Positions 39,252 to 51,108 of a DNA stretch of 64,000 nt are shown piece after piece. The notes below the pieces were generated by a model, which saw only the letters and a list, made by a program, of their open reading frames with translations, was not told where the DNA came from and did not search any database. Source of the stretch: Porphyra umbilicalis (Eukaryota > Rhodophyta > Bangiophyceae > Bangiales > Bangiaceae); contig KV918775.1 of NCBI GenBank assembly GCA_002049455.2, positions 1 to 64,000 of the forward strand, given 5' to 3'. How positions within the stretch are numbered: the first letter of the stretch is position 1; each line of letters opens with the position of its first letter. The position numbers were made by a program, and so were the translations under genes.

Positions 39252-40112
39252 ATGGAAGACGACGAGCTCGTCTACGAGCTGTACGCGCGCGTTTACACGC
39301 CGAGCCCACTAGTTCCTGACGACTTGGTGCTGTTCGAGGAGCAAGCTGCGGTCCCTCATGACGGCACTTTGGACCTGTGGATGGAGGGGGTCTTCCAGAA
39401 GGCCTTTGGCGCGGCGTCTGGCAACGATGCCCGTTTGAACGCCTTGATTTCCCCGGCCCCTTTGATTCCCCCCTCGGAGCCGCTCCGCCCCCCGGCCGCG
39501 TGCTCCCCTTCGCCTTCTTCTTCTGCCCCCTCCTCCTTTCCATCAACTCGCTCATTCATCCCTACGCTCCCCGCGCAAGCCATTCCTCCCCCGCTCCTTC
39601 CCCCGCCTCCATCCGCTTCCATGCTCCACAAGGGTGTGAGCACCCCAGCAGCGAGCAGACCGTCATCCTCTCCATCCTCGCCACTGGCCGACGTCGCGCC
39701 GTTGTTCCGGCAGCAGACGCGCGTGTCGCGACAGATATCGCCTAAGAGGCTCAGCACCGTCGACAACGTGCTCAAGGCCTGGGAGGACGGGGACGACAAA
39801 ATTTCTGCCATGAAGACGCTGGTTGGGAACCGGCACCCCAACTCAGCCACCCGGCTCGACCGGCCGGAGCGCAAGCAGTTAGCTGACCACAAGCGTGTCG
39901 TGGATGCTGTACTGCGGCTGGGACGTGCTTCTTTCAGAGAGCGGTACGAGATGGGCGGAGGTGACAAGCCCCGGACGCTCCGTGACATTCGAGTGCTTTT
40001 GGAGAAGGAGGCCAAGGCCCTCAAAAAGAACAAAAATGGGTTTTCCGATAACGAGAGTGGCGGTGTTCACGAGTGGTGGCGGCGGAGAAGCCGTCCGCCG
40101 CCGACGAGATGA
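39252..40112 (+). CDS. Protein of unknown function, divergent from the recombinase
   Basis: A 286-residue frame from the ATG at 39252 (MEDDELVYELYARVYTPSPL). The acidic N-terminus precedes a long Pro/Ser-rich linker. The C-terminal third is charged and helical (KRLSTVDNVLKAWEDGDDKI, RPERKQLADHKRVVDAVLRL, TLRDIRVLLEKEAKALKKNK), resembling a small DNA-binding or coiled-coil module. The last 20 residues look like read-through, so an intron near GFSDNE is possible. No family recognised. Head-to-head placement with the Crypton-like recombinase, 540 bp apart, suggests both may belong to one mobile element, with this as its accessory protein. That is inference from position only. Confidence 0.5.
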   Translation: MEDDELVYELYARVYTPSPLVPDDLVLFEEQAAVPHDGTLDLWMEGVFQKAFGAASGNDARLNALISPAPLIPPSEPLRPPAACSPSPSSSAPSSFPSTRSFIPTLPAQAIPPPLLPPPPSASMLHKGVSTPAASRPSSSPSSPLADVAPLFRQQTRVSRQISPKRLSTVDNVLKAWEDGDDKISAMKTLVGNRHPNSATRLDRPERKQLADHKRVVDAVLRLGRASFRERYEMGGGDKPRTLRDIRVLLEKEAKALKKNKNGFSDNESGGVHEWWRRRSRPPPTR

Positions 40113-40260
40113 TGTGCCGGCAGCCGAGTACAGGCGGGTGACGCGTTTGGCAGACAAGCCGGCGGCCGACGCCAGCCCAGCCCGTCTTGGCACGCCAGGG
40201 TTCTCGGCGACGAGCCGCACCGAGCGCGTCGACGGGGTGCGCGGGGGTGCGGTGGCAATA

Positions 40261-40998
40261 TTAGACGCCCCGAAGCGGAGGGACCCCCCACCCCGCCGAC
40301 GCGGCGAGCGCCTCGGGCGCCGCCGTCATCGGCACGCCGTCTACAAGCACCGCCTCCCGCGCGGACAGGGTGTCCGACACCCCCCAGGCGGCCGCGCCGC
40401 TGCCGCACCCGGGGTGGCGCTCCACCGCTGCGGTAGTAGAGTCAGGCGGCCATAAATACCGCAGCGGCGGCAGAGGAAACCACCTTTGCAGCTGCCTTTG
40501 AGGGGCTTCTCGACGGAGACAAGGCGGAAGAAACGCTGGGGACGGTCCATCGCCGCCGCTGGTTGCCGCCATCGGCGACGCTTCTTCGTCGATGGCGCCG
40601 GGGGCGGGGGGAGCGGGGACGCCCGCCGCAGGGGCCGAACCGAGGGGCTTGGCTGCCGCCGTGGCCGCAGAGGCAGCGGCCGCCGGGGCAGCCGCCAGCG
40701 TGTTGGCGTTGAGCGCCGACACGCCGGGTGCGTTAACGGCCGCGTCGGCTGGCGCCGGCACAATCGCCGACCCCCCCGCGAGAGGCTTGATTCGCACAAC
40801 CAGACGGACCGGCCGCTGCGCGATAGCCACTCCCCCCCTCGCTTGTGGTGCGGACGCGGCCACCCCCACTGTCGGCGCTACGTAGAACGCTTCCCACGCT
40901 TTTAACTGCAGCCACATGTACATGTCACCCCCCCCCCGCCAGCACGCCGCGGCGGAGGAGCACGTCACCAAAACAGTCCCCCACCAGCGGCCGTACAT
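40261..40998 (-). CDS. Doubtful hypothetical protein
   Basis: A 245-residue frame from the ATG at 40998. The N-terminal third (MYMWLQLKAWEAFYVAPTVG, RPVRLVVRIKPLAGG) has varied composition, and the C-terminus (SDTLSAREAVLVDGVPMTAA) does too, while the middle is Ala-rich low complexity. No domain recognised. At this GC a frame of such length can be chance, so coding status is uncertain. Confidence 0.25.
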   Translation of the reverse strand: MYGRWWGTVLVTCSSAAACWRGGGDMYMWLQLKAWEAFYVAPTVGVAASAPQARGGVAIAQRPVRLVVRIKPLAGGSAIVPAPADAAVNAPGVSALNANTLAAAPAAAASAATAAAKPLGSAPAAGVPAPPAPGAIDEEASPMAATSGGDGPSPAFLPPCLRREAPQRQLQRWFPLPPLRYLWPPDSTTAAVERHPGCGSGAAAWGVSDTLSAREAVLVDGVPMTAAPEALAASAGWGVPPLRGV

Positions 40999-42720
40999 TT
41001 ACCGGTTTAACCGTCTGAGTGCTGTCAGCGGTAGTGTGGAGGTGTCGGATGCAGATGCAGGCGTGGAGCGATGCGGGCGGCGGCGGTTGCATCGACCCAC
41101 CCCACTAGCACGGCGGCGACGGCGGCGTCCGCGAAAAAATGGGCGCCGCCGGCGACGTCGAGGTGTCGGCCCCCCTCCCCCTGTCCATGTCCATGAGCAC
41201 ACACGATGCAGTGGGCACCTCCAAGGATCGGTGGGGCCCCTTACCCACCGGAAACGAGTTGGCGCACTGCGGCAGCGACGGTGGAGCCCGGCGCCCCCAT
41301 TCCGGTCGCGCACAACGTTTATGTGAGTGCCAACCCCTCTGCTGCCCCCATCCCCCCCTGCTGCCCCAATTCCCCCCCATGCACAACCAGCTCTGACGGT
41401 GCCTGGCGGTGGGCCGACCTCGTCCCGCCCCGTCGACATGGCGCACAGGGCAGGCGGCAACGGCCCGGGCGGCCGCGTGGCGGACGACACCTTGGTGGTG
41501 GTGGTCGCGGCGGCGGCGCCGGGCGGTGTCCACGCCGCCACCCGGCCAGAACCTGTCGTCGCCGCCGGCTGAGCAACGGGCGGCGTCGCGACCTCGTTGG
41601 GCGTCGGCGCCTACCGCACCCACGATAAGCGTTGCGGCGGCGACTACAAGACCGTCGTCGTCGGCGCGGACTGCGGCGACTGCAATTGGGCGGCGGTGCT
41701 AGTTGGGGAGGGCGTGGCGCCGACGGGCGACTTCAGCATCGTCAGGCTCGCGGCACCCGTTTTCCTTCTGGCCGCCAACGACAAGAGGCGCTTGGCCCCC
41801 CCCGACGGCGGCGACGACAACGACGGGCAGCCATCGCTTTTGAACTTGTTGATCATCGGCGGCGCGTGTCCCCGCCCCCCCCCGTTGGCACAGCGTGCAG
41901 CACGGGCGCCTCCCTGACGTCGGGCGTCTCGGGGGGCGGCGCGGCTGCGTGCGGGCAGGGGGTGCTGCCTGCGGGACACGGCAACCCCTTTGTGACGGGG
42001 GAGCACGCGGCGGCACGTGTCTGCGCCTTGGCGCGCGGCGACATGTCGTCCCACACGCCGCTCCGGCCTGCCGCGGCGTCCGCCGCCCGCTTCTTTACAT
42101 AAGGCGCCGCCAGCGCGTCGGTCTGCGACACCCGGCGCGTTGGCAGCGGCAACGTCGGCGCCGAAGGCAAGGTGGCCGTCGGCAGCTGCGTCGATGACTG
42201 CGGGGAGTCCGCGGTGGGGGGCTGGGTCGCTTCGTCAGCGGCGATCGACAGCCCGACTGGGCGCGCGCCCCCCCCCCGCATCCCTAAGAGCGTGCGCGAG
42301 TCGCGCCTGCCGCCCCCCACGAGCCACTTCCCCACCGGGGGCCGACAGGCGGCGTCCCCGGTCGCCGCCGGTGGCAACAGTGATTCCAGGGGCGGGCGTG
42401 CGGCGTGCTGTCTCCCGCCGTCCGCCGAGGCGTTCGTCCCTCCCTGGTAGTGGCATCACTGCCGGCGGGCGGCCTGTGTCTGCCCCCGCCGCCGCTAATG
42501 GCGGCACGAGCGGCGCGCCCGCCTCTTTCGGAGCCGATCGAGAAGCGCGGCCGGCGGTGGAAGCGGTGGCCGTCGCGGCGAGGGCGGCGGCCGCGGCGGC
42601 GCAGCCGCCCGGCACCGCCACCCCTGCGCCGGAGTGATCGGCGGAGGCAGCTACGCACCACGTGCGGCGGGCGCTTGCTTGGGCGCCCTTTGACTATTGG
42701 AGCGTCACTCTGGCGTTTGG
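40999..42720. other. Possible decayed coding region
   Basis: No continuous gene. Plus-strand phrases such as VAYRTHDK-like GVGAYRTHDKRCGGDYKTVV, VGADCGDCNWAAVLVGEG and GDFSIVRLAAPVFLLAANDK (41,600-41,800) look protein-like but sit in short, shifting frames. A consensus-like donor (TATGTGAGTGCC, 41,323) faces an acceptor CACAACCAG at 41,390. Either a multi-exon secreted Cys-bearing protein gene or a pseudogene; I cannot decide. Confidence 0.25.
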
Positions 42721-45375
42721 CGTGTTAGGCTGTTAGACCTAGTCTTGCGACTGGCGCACGCGGGGGGAGTTGAAGTGCAGCGATCAGGAGAGGAGGCGGC
42801 TGCGCGTGAGGAGACGGATGAGAGCGGGGGGGGGCGGGGGCGGTATTACGGGGGGCCCTCCATATGAGAAAACAGTTGTTACGCGCCTCGCATGCATGCG
42901 TGCTTCGCATGTGTCGCGTCTCAATGCTCGCTGCGTGCCCCGTTCAACAGAACCACGGCCATGCTGCCCCTCCCCCGCGGCGCCGCGGCGGAAACGACAC
43001 AGGCGAAGACCGATCGCAGAGCAGGGCGCTGCCCCAGCGCACGTACGTGCGGCTCGCAGGCAGTCGTCCACCCCTCACGCGCACTCCACCGCCCACCTGA
43101 AGTACCCCAGCCATACAACGATGAGCGCACCACCGCCAGCACAATCGCCGCCGCCACACCGGGGTACTGTAACCCCCGTGTACCGACGACCCCGACGCCG
43201 GCAGCTGAGGACGCGTCTCGTCCCGCCTGCGCTCCGGCGGGCGCCACGCGGGGCGGGTGCCACGCGGGGCGGGCGCCACGCGGGGCGGGCGCCCGGCGTC
43301 AGCCCGGTGGTGGGAGGGCGCCAGGACGCACACGCCGAGCGCCCGGCACTGGCGTCGGCCAGTGTCGGGGGCGGGGTGGTGGCAGAGGGACCCCTCGCGG
43401 CGGACGGCCCGTGGCGGCTGCGCTCGCCGCCGCCGTATGCCACCAAGGCGGGCAAGCGCCGGCGCCCGATGCTGGCCGTGACTGCGGCTCCCCCGAAAAC
43501 CGCATTCGCAGTAGCGTGTGTGGATGGCACGACTGTGGCCGCCCTCAAAGACACTCAGGGGGCGGCGGCGCGGCGGCGCGGCGCCTCGTCGCTGCCCACC
43601 GACGGCACGGCCGCGGCCGAGCGCGGGTAAAAGGCCAGGCGGACGGGGCGACGCCACTGCTGCCGCTTTCAGCGGCACGGGGGCAGCGGCGAGTGCGCGT
43701 GGACCCCCGCGGCCAGATGTGGGGGAGCGGCTGACCCGCGGCCGGCGTCGCGGCACGCGCTCCCCGTCGGCGCGAACGGGGGCGGCCGAACCCCTCCACC
43801 ACACCGCGTCGGTAGCCGCCATCCACGCTCCTCCCTCGGCACACTGGCGCCCTGGCTCTCTGCAACTGCCTAGTGGCCGCTCAGGTGCTAGCCAGCATCC
43901 TACGGCTGGCAGCACTGATAGAGTAGAATACAAGAGAAAAAAGGGGGTACAATTATTTTGTCGCGCAGCATGCAAAAAATGAAGGTGGACGGTGCATGAC
44001 ACGGGATAAATAGAAGAGCGATCAAAATAGTGAAAAATCGCGTACTGGGCTGCTGGAAATATTTTGGACGGGTGTACACGTACCCGATGACAGGCTTGCA
44101 AAGCGCCGCACAAGCGCTGGATGTCGATTGAATGTGGCTCTTTTTTTCCGCCACGGTGAGCCTCTTGCGGGTGGGAAAGAGGATAAAAACAATCGGTGGG
44201 CGGACTGTTCATGTCGTCTGTCTGCATGTATGTGGTGTAAAAAGAATGTGTGCATGCTGACCGCAGCGACTTGCACTCCGTGTGTGGAGCCCACACAGCC
44301 ACCACCGCGGCACCCCCATCTGTCTCCCGAAAGCAACCCTCCTGCTCCGTCCCTGCTTCGTTGCTCGCAACGTCACTCCCACCCCTCCACCTCCTCACCC
44401 CCCACCCATTGCGTTTAGGCAGCGTCTGTGGGCATATCCGCTTGACAGACGCCACTTGTGTCTGGCCAGCCATCCCCGTCAAAACGTTGAGCGACAGGCG
44501 AGCGCCCCCTGCCGTCATGGTCGTGCGGCCCCAACGACGGCCGCCGTAAATCGGTCGGAAGAGCGCAGGGAAGGCCGGCGAGAGGATGGGGGCCAAGTGT
44601 GCGCGGCTGCTCACCAAGTAGAAAGAAGAAAAAACGAGAGCGAAGGCAGTGCCCGGCGACCGGTGCTGGACCGTCGTAGGTGAAGACAAACGAGGCGGAG
44701 GCGGTGGGGTGGCGCCACCCGACACGACCGCTGCCTTGCCGCGCGCCGGTCGAGAGGAAGCGGGGGGGCGGGGTGCTGCCAGCCGACACGAGCACCGACC
44801 AAAAAACCACCGCCAGCATGCGCAACCGGAGCACGGGCAGAGAGGAAGGGTGGCACCAGGCAACACAAGCGCCAATGCAGCCACTGTGTGCGTCCGTAGA
44901 GGGGGGTGGGGGGGGGGAGGCACCAGCCGTCGCGACCGATACCGCACAAAAAAAAAAGGTGCCGGGGTGCCGCAGCAGAGCGACAGGCGGGCAGCGAAGA
45001 TGAGCCAAAGCAACTGGAACGGGACAGCGCACAGGGGGGGCCACGAAGAGACGGCACACCGGCGGGGGGGGGGGGGGGGGCGTGGACAACGATGGCCCCG
45101 AAGAAAGATGGCCCCGGCGGGGTGTTGCACCGGTCACGGCCGGGCGGTTGACTCACAGACAGAAGAGAGGGGGGACGGCTGCTGCAAGGATCTGTCAGAA
45201 AAAGCCCCTTTCCGCGACGTCAGGGCTGGTGTCAGGTCGGTCCCCCTGCCACAAAAGGTACCTCGTATTCTCGCAGGGGGACTGTCAGGATGCTGGGGGG
45301 ACCTTCAAGGGGACCGGCTGAAAGGTACTTGCTCCGTACAGTCGGCCTGGGCAGGAAATACAACTCCAGGGCAGG
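42721..45375. other. Gene-poor region with small repeats
   Basis: No gene supported. It contains a short tandem repeat of CGCCACGCGGGGCGGG-type units at about 43236-43293, an AT-richer island at 43,900-44,260, and homopolymer G runs near 45066-45079. Confidence 0.45.
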
Positions 45376-45420
45376 TTAGGGCGGCCGCGATTGGGCGAAG
45401 CCCGATCGCGGCCGCGCTAA
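45376..45420. repeat. 45-bp hairpin (21-bp arms, 3-nt loop) with two NotI sites
   Basis: Left arm 45376-45396 (TTAGGGCGGCCGCGATTGGG and one more base), loop GAA, right arm 45400-45420. The arms pair at 19 of 21 positions. Each arm contains GCGGCCGC. It lies 45 bp before the second element A copy. Confidence 0.9.
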
Positions 45421-45464
45421 CATGCCTTGGACTTAAATTTTCTGTCCGATCCCCTACGCCTATA

Positions 45465-46583
45465 AGCGTCTCTGGAAGCGCCTCCTATCGTGTACAGGGC
45501 CATAGTGTGAATGCCCGTATGCCAACGTATGCAGATGCGCAACAAGCGCGTGGGAGCTCTCCCGTTCTCTCAACGAGGTGTTTCTGCGGTTTCTGCACGC
45601 TTCCATTAGGACATCCTTGTCGAGGCGCGTGTATTGAGTCGAGCACGGGTGTCGAGATGCTGCACGAGTACCTGGTTCTCACACTTAGCTCCCCCTTCTC
45701 TGCGACTTGACGGTATTTATTGCCAGCCACCGGACCGGAACCTGTTCCTCCGTGAACGGCGAAAGGGAATGGTCTCGGTATTGTGAACTCACTTCCCACC
45801 AAGTTCTGTGACAATTGCCAAAGAACCGTGCATCCCGTGCGGAGAAGGCGGGTTCCGACGCCCACCACCCCAGGGGTTGCGGGGCTTGCGGCACGACATC
45901 CGCGTCGCTCTGCCGACTCTGTGCCGGTTGCCCGCTGCTGTTGCCATTCTCCACCCTTGTTACCGTGCTTCCCCGCCGCCGGCCTGTGCTTGCGCCAGTG
46001 GCGGCTACGGCAGCGGCAGCTACCTCGCGCTGCGACAGCCACCGCCGCTGCAGCGACCGAGCCGCCCGCGTGGCGGCCACACCCCGGCCACCTCCGCCAT
46101 AGCCCCTCCCCGCATGGCGGCCGTGCCCCCGCCACCTCTGGCATGCCCCCCCCCCCCCCCCCCCCGCCAGCTGGCTCTGCCCTGCGGCGGCGGCCAGAGC
46201 GGGTACCGCCGGGAGAGAGGCGTCAGGCTGCGAAAACTGTCTGCTCTCTTCCCACCCACCCCCCCGGAGTGGGCGCAACCTTCCCCTGCTCGTGGGCTGC
46301 ACGATGGTGTCCTACGTTTTTCTTGCCCTACTCGGCACAGATCCGGTACTGAGCACCGCACCCGTTTGGTGTATCAAGTCGCACTTGTAAGAACTTGAGC
46401 GGACTTCACAGAGCTCTTAATAACGCCCTAATCTCGTCGCCAGCACGCCACAACGAGTTTTTTGGACGGGATACGAGCAAACACTCCCAGCGTGCGAGCA
46501 GGAGCCCGTCTTCAACCAGCGTTTACGAGCAGTTTGAGCCAGAACCGGGCTCGTGGTGGATCCAGCAACGAGGTGCACTGCGC
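45465..46583. mobile_element. Element A, second copy (5'-truncated, internally shorter)
   Basis: Homologous to 19359-19722 and then directly to 30125-31434, showing the uninterrupted form of element A. It lacks the first 180 bp including the left TIR, and about 450 bp of the interior present in the first copy. The right TIR is present at 46525-46583. Divergence from the first copy is a few percent, so the family has been active over some time. Confidence 0.85.
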
Positions 46584-46679
46584 TGGTTGATTGAGACGAA
46601 TGTCACGGGCTCTCTCCTTGCTCTATTCTGACTTGTTCATGCGCTAGTTGTCATCTGTCCATGCGCTAGTTGTCCTCTG

Positions 46680-47082
46680 TATTGCTGATCCCCGAATTTC
46701 GTCCTGGTGGACAGAGACTGACTTGCGGACCGACTCTCTCCACCAATCAGATACGCCCCTGGGACTGACTTGGTGCTCCTGATTGCTTACATGTGCCCAT
46801 GCAGCCTGGAAATCAACATCAGCTCCTCTTCTTTTCTGCACTTCTGGCGAGGAGACAGTAGAACATCTCAAGATCTCGCGTGGGCAGCTTGCTCCGTGCC
46901 AAGAAAAGCGGATCAAGCGGCAACAAACAGTGAGTTCTGCTCGATGCAAGGTCCTGGCACAGAATGCGGGCTTTCTATTGGCTTCGATGCCTTCTTACTG
47001 TCATTTTAAACCAATAGAGTGCTCTTATTCAGAGTCAGTCTCTGTCTCTGTCCCCCAGGACAAAATTCGGGGATCAGCAATA
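46680..47082. mobile_element. 403-bp MITE-like element
   Basis: The ends are inverted repeats of about 39 bp with two mismatches: the left starts TATTGCTGATCCCCGAATTT, and the right reads the same on the other strand. There is no coding capacity. A 22-bp tandem duplication (CATGCGCTAGTTGTC core) lies immediately left at about 46638-46678. The family is not recognised and no clear target duplication was seen. Confidence 0.75.
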
Positions 47083-48099
47083 TGTGTACTCGTTCCTCTT
47101 CGTTGCTGTCCTTTCTTGCTGTTGCTTGTGCGCCCACTGTCTTTGCATGGGATCTCACCTCAGCACCTCGCCCCTCTTCACTGACAGCAGCACAGATTCA
47201 ATCAATACGAAATTCTACACGTGTCTGAACTGCTGCCGAGGACAGCTGCCGACATAGTTAAATCCAAACAGCACGAATGCACATATAGTTACTTACCGAA
47301 TTGTATTTGTCATCGGGCTTGCATCGGAGGATGCGCATCGCTTTCTCCATCAGAAGTGTAGCGAAAGCGCTCGCCGATCGTCAGAGACCTTGTGCCACCA
47401 GATGAACACGCGTTTCTGTGCGATTTTCGTCAGGCAAGCGTCCGCCGGACGAAGGGAAAATCGTTTGTCCCAGCGACCGGTTCTCATCCGGCCGAATGAG
47501 CAGCCGTACGAAAGAGATATCGTCGGGGATACGTTGTGCGTTGAATCACGTTCCCCGGGCCCCCATCTTCCAAATAAATAGAGTATCTTGGGCAGCAGGT
47601 CTGGCTGACAGTGCCCCAGCATCAGATCCGCTGGATGCTGAAGCACTTGTTCACATCTTTGTTAGGATTGTTTAAGTTCGCACAGGATTTTAAGTGGTGC
47701 ACACTTATACCTTAATACAAGACGGTGTCAGCCGCGTGCCAGAACGCTATGCCACAGCACCCCAGCCGCGCCGCCTGCTGTACACAGCGCCACGCCGCGC
47801 TTCGACGCCACCGTTGCCTTCTTCTGTTGCTCCTCCGCGGCCGCCACCGCGCCCCCGGCGCTCCCGTCCGTCATACACCAGCTCAATGCACACGAAATGG
47901 CCTGGCGATGCTGGCATAGAAGCGCTGCCTGGTTCCCAGGCCGCCTCCAGTACCTGTCCGACCGCGGCACACGGCAAGTACAAAAAGGACACACACAAAC
48001 GAGTAAGAGGGCCTGCACGCAAATGCACACACATGCTCGCATCGATACCGACCGTTCCCACTCAACAATGATGCCAGGCAATATTCCATCTGCCCGCGG
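47083..48099. other. AT-richer intergenic region
   Basis: No gene supported. Short open frames around 47,400-47,650 lack domains. The right half (47,700-48,100) is the 3' flank of the minus-strand gene. Confidence 0.45.
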
Positions 48100-51000
48100 C
48101 TACTGTGGCGACCCAGAAATGCCCCCGTTGTTGTCAGTGTCATATTCTTCCCCGTCGAGGAGGCCGTCGTCGGCCTCGTCAAGAAAAGCGTCCCCGTCGC
48201 TGACCGCATCGTCATCAGCTACACCATCGGCGCCAGCATCCAGGCGTCCCAGCTCCGAGGCAGCAGCTGCAGCAGCTGCCGACGCCCTGGCAGCAGAGTC
48301 AACGGCAGCAGTAGCAGGACCGGACGTGGCTGCTGCACCTGCGCGAACGGCAGCAGCGGCCGGGGTTGCAGCCGCGGTAAGGAGGACGGCGGCGGCAGCT
48401 GCCGGACCGCCGACAGTGCCGGCGTCGGTGGAAACTGCGGAGGCGGCAGTAGCGACGGTGTCGGCGTCGGCGGCAACTGCCGAGGCGGCAGCGGCTGCAG
48501 CGACGGGGACGGCTGCAGCAGCCCGATTGACCGAAGCTGCGCCTGCTGGAACAAAACGTGAACCCCCCGCAACAGTTTCAGCCGGGGAAGCGTCAGCACA
48601 GCGCGTGGCGAGCACGCGGACCAGGGTGGATCCCAGGCGAGCGTCGTCGATGCCAGTGACGACCATATCCGGGTCGTCCCCGTCGAGCAGCAAAAGACCC
48701 ATGTACTCCGTCTTCTGCTTCTTGAGATTCTTGTGCACCCGCGCCATAAGAACCCCCCACACCTTGCGGTACGCCTCGTCGACATTGGCGGCGCCCACAG
48801 TGAAGCGCGGATAGCCTGCCATGTCACATAGGGTGATGAATACCTGGCGTCTCAAGCGGAGAAAGCAAACGAAAAAATGCACATAAAAGGCACACGAATA
48901 TCAGCAGCAACACATGAGCACATGGGAAGTCAGCTTCCACCGACCAAAGGGCGTCGACCAAAGAAGCAAGTCGCACTTGCACGACATGCACACGAGGCCG
49001 GGGAGACTTGCGACCGAGAACAAGCGACCAACATACCTTGGTGACAATGGCGACATACATTGCGTACCGCACTTTGTAGTACTTGCCCTTGGTAGCCGTC
49101 GCGTCCACCATGTGCTCACGAAGGACCCCCATTCGGGCCAGCGCGCGGTGGAGGCCCCACAGCATGGCGTCCCGCCCAAACTCCGCCTCGAACAGCCAGT
49201 GTTCTTCCAGGCACCGTTGGGAGTCGGCCTTGGTGAACTTCAACTCGCCCTTGTCCCCCTTATAGCCAATGGACAGGTGCGAGGCTGCGCGCTCCATGAA
49301 CCCCGCCGTCGCCGCCTCCAGGACAGCTCGGTGGAAGCGGGAGATGCCACGCCGCAGGATCGTGTTCAGCATCTCGGGTTTGAACCTCTTTCCCTCATTG
49401 ACCTTAGGGTCACACGGCGCCAGGACCTTCTTGGACAACGCGAGCCGCGCCTCAGTGATACCTCCAGGAAAGTTGAGCTTGCGGTTCAAGTGGCGCGCCA
49501 CGATTTCCCGGTTGCGCTCGGGAGATGGCCACGCGCCCGCCGAGGAGTGCGAGTCGTTGAAAGCCGCACACGTCTCGGCGCGGATGTCGCGCTGTACCGA
49601 GCAACCATGAAGAGAAATCGAAGCAGAAGCAGGAAGCACATACCTCAGCTGAGAGATTCTGTCAGTATCATAAGAACCGCAATATGGCCGCACTGAGCTC
49701 GACAATTCGCACACACGCCCCGTGTACGTGGAAGCCCACGTCACAGGTAAAAGAGACAACGGAGGCCCCTTCAGCATGCATACAAAAAGAGCACAAGAGA
49801 GATAGAGCCAAAAGTGACACGTACCATCAGCTGCTGCGTCCACGGCGCTTGCCTCAACTCTGACAACACGCTCGCCGTGACCATCGAGGTAGTGTGCGAG
49901 GTGGGCGCGTTCGTACCGACGCGAGCGTCGCGGCGGTCCACCGCCTTGCACAGGTCCTTCATGGCGGCGTTTCCATGATTGACAGCCGTGCCGACGAGGT
50001 TGACCGTCTTCACCACCGCCTTCATTGTCGTCTTCACGGCGCCGACCTCGGACTGGATAGCCGCCGCAGCCTTGCGCAGCTCCTTAATCTGCCGGTTGGT
50101 CGCCACGCGGCGCTTCTTGCTCTCCTGTTCATGTTCATCGAGCTGCTTGCGCAGGCGCTTGTTGCACTCAATCGCCGTCTTGAGGTCTTCGACCTGCTCG
50201 CGCAGGTGCCTATTTGACGCAGCAGCCGCGCAGTTGCACTCGTTAAAGGCCGCTGACCCGGCGGCTTCGAACACAGTCGGTCGGGGCCTCGAGCCCGTGA
50301 CCACAGCGGCGTCCGCCAGGACAGCAGCCGCAGCTGCGGCCGCACGCGCCGCAGAGGACGTAGCTGCCGCTGCCAAAGTCGTCGATGGCGTTGCGGCGTC
50401 TGAGCTTGGCGAGAGAAGTGTTGAGGTCAGTTGGGGAGGGCCACGCCCGTTGGCGGGAGTCGTGTTGCAAGCCGCCGGGACGACCGCCGCAGGCGGGATG
50501 GTCGATCCCATTGGGTGGGTCACTTCCGTTGGGTTGTCCGCTGCAGATGGGGTGGCTGCAGGCGCAGAGTGTGCGACCGGCGACTGCGTGGATTCACCGT
50601 CACGGAAGGCCACCGCCACAGCCCGCCGGTTCACCGACTCAGGTGCCGTCGACGACGGCACACCTGGAAATGCAGCGTCAGAGGGAGGCGCTGACGTTGA
50701 GGAAGGCAAAGTCTTTCCGGCCGCAGATCCACCAAAGTTCTCTTGCCGCGACGGGACGGTCCGACCTGCGCGCCGGCGGGCAGGAGGTCGACCAGCCGCA
50801 GCCCTCTCTTGAGCAATATTTGCCGCCTTAGCCGCGCGCGCCGCTGCGGCAGCTGTCTTCTTCGCCAAGGCCGCCGCTGCCTTCTCCTGCTTCTTTTCCG
50901 CCAGCCGCACAGAAATCGCGTGCTGGTGGAACGGATTGTCGCGGTCCGGCAGAAGGTCACCTCGCGACGACCGCGCGTTAGGCACATCTGACGCTACCGT

Positions 51001-51108
51001 CGCCGCTCCGGATCCCGCGGCGCCGGAGTCGACAGGCGCCGCCGATGACGGTGGTGGTGGGGGAGTGGCGTCACCAAGCAGCGGACAAGGCGCCGACTGC
51101 CCAGCCAT
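48100..51108 (-). CDS. Four-exon gene of unknown function (coiled coil, Ala-rich tail)
   Basis: Proposed exons on the minus strand: 51108-49825, 49658-49644 (15 nt), 49591-49037 and 48843-48100. All three introns are phase 0 with GT-AG ends (GTACGT...CAG, GTATGT...CAG, GTATGT...CAG), giving 865 residues. Start MAGQSAPCPLLGDATPPPPP. An Ala/Lys-rich basic helix (about 70-105) is followed by a coiled coil at about 285-375 (LREQVEDLKTAIECNKRLRK, RQIKELRKAAAAIQSEVGAV). A conserved-looking globular part spans exons 3-4 (ARHLNRKLNFPGGITEARLA, LNTILRRGISRFHRAVLEAA, LGSTLVRVLATRCADAS), and the C-terminus is Ala-rich then acidic (GEEYDTDNNGGISGSPQ). No family recognised. Exons 3-4 resemble the kind of module found in transposon accessory proteins, but this is weak. 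Confidence 0.6.

Noticed and set aside
43236-43293. CGCCACGCGGGGCGGG repeat as a regulatory array
   Set aside because: Only about three copies with no nearby gene; a simple local duplication.
45376-45420. Hairpin read as a Helitron 3' end
   Set aside because: The bases after the stem do not give CTRR followed by T at the right distance, and no Rep/helicase gene was seen.
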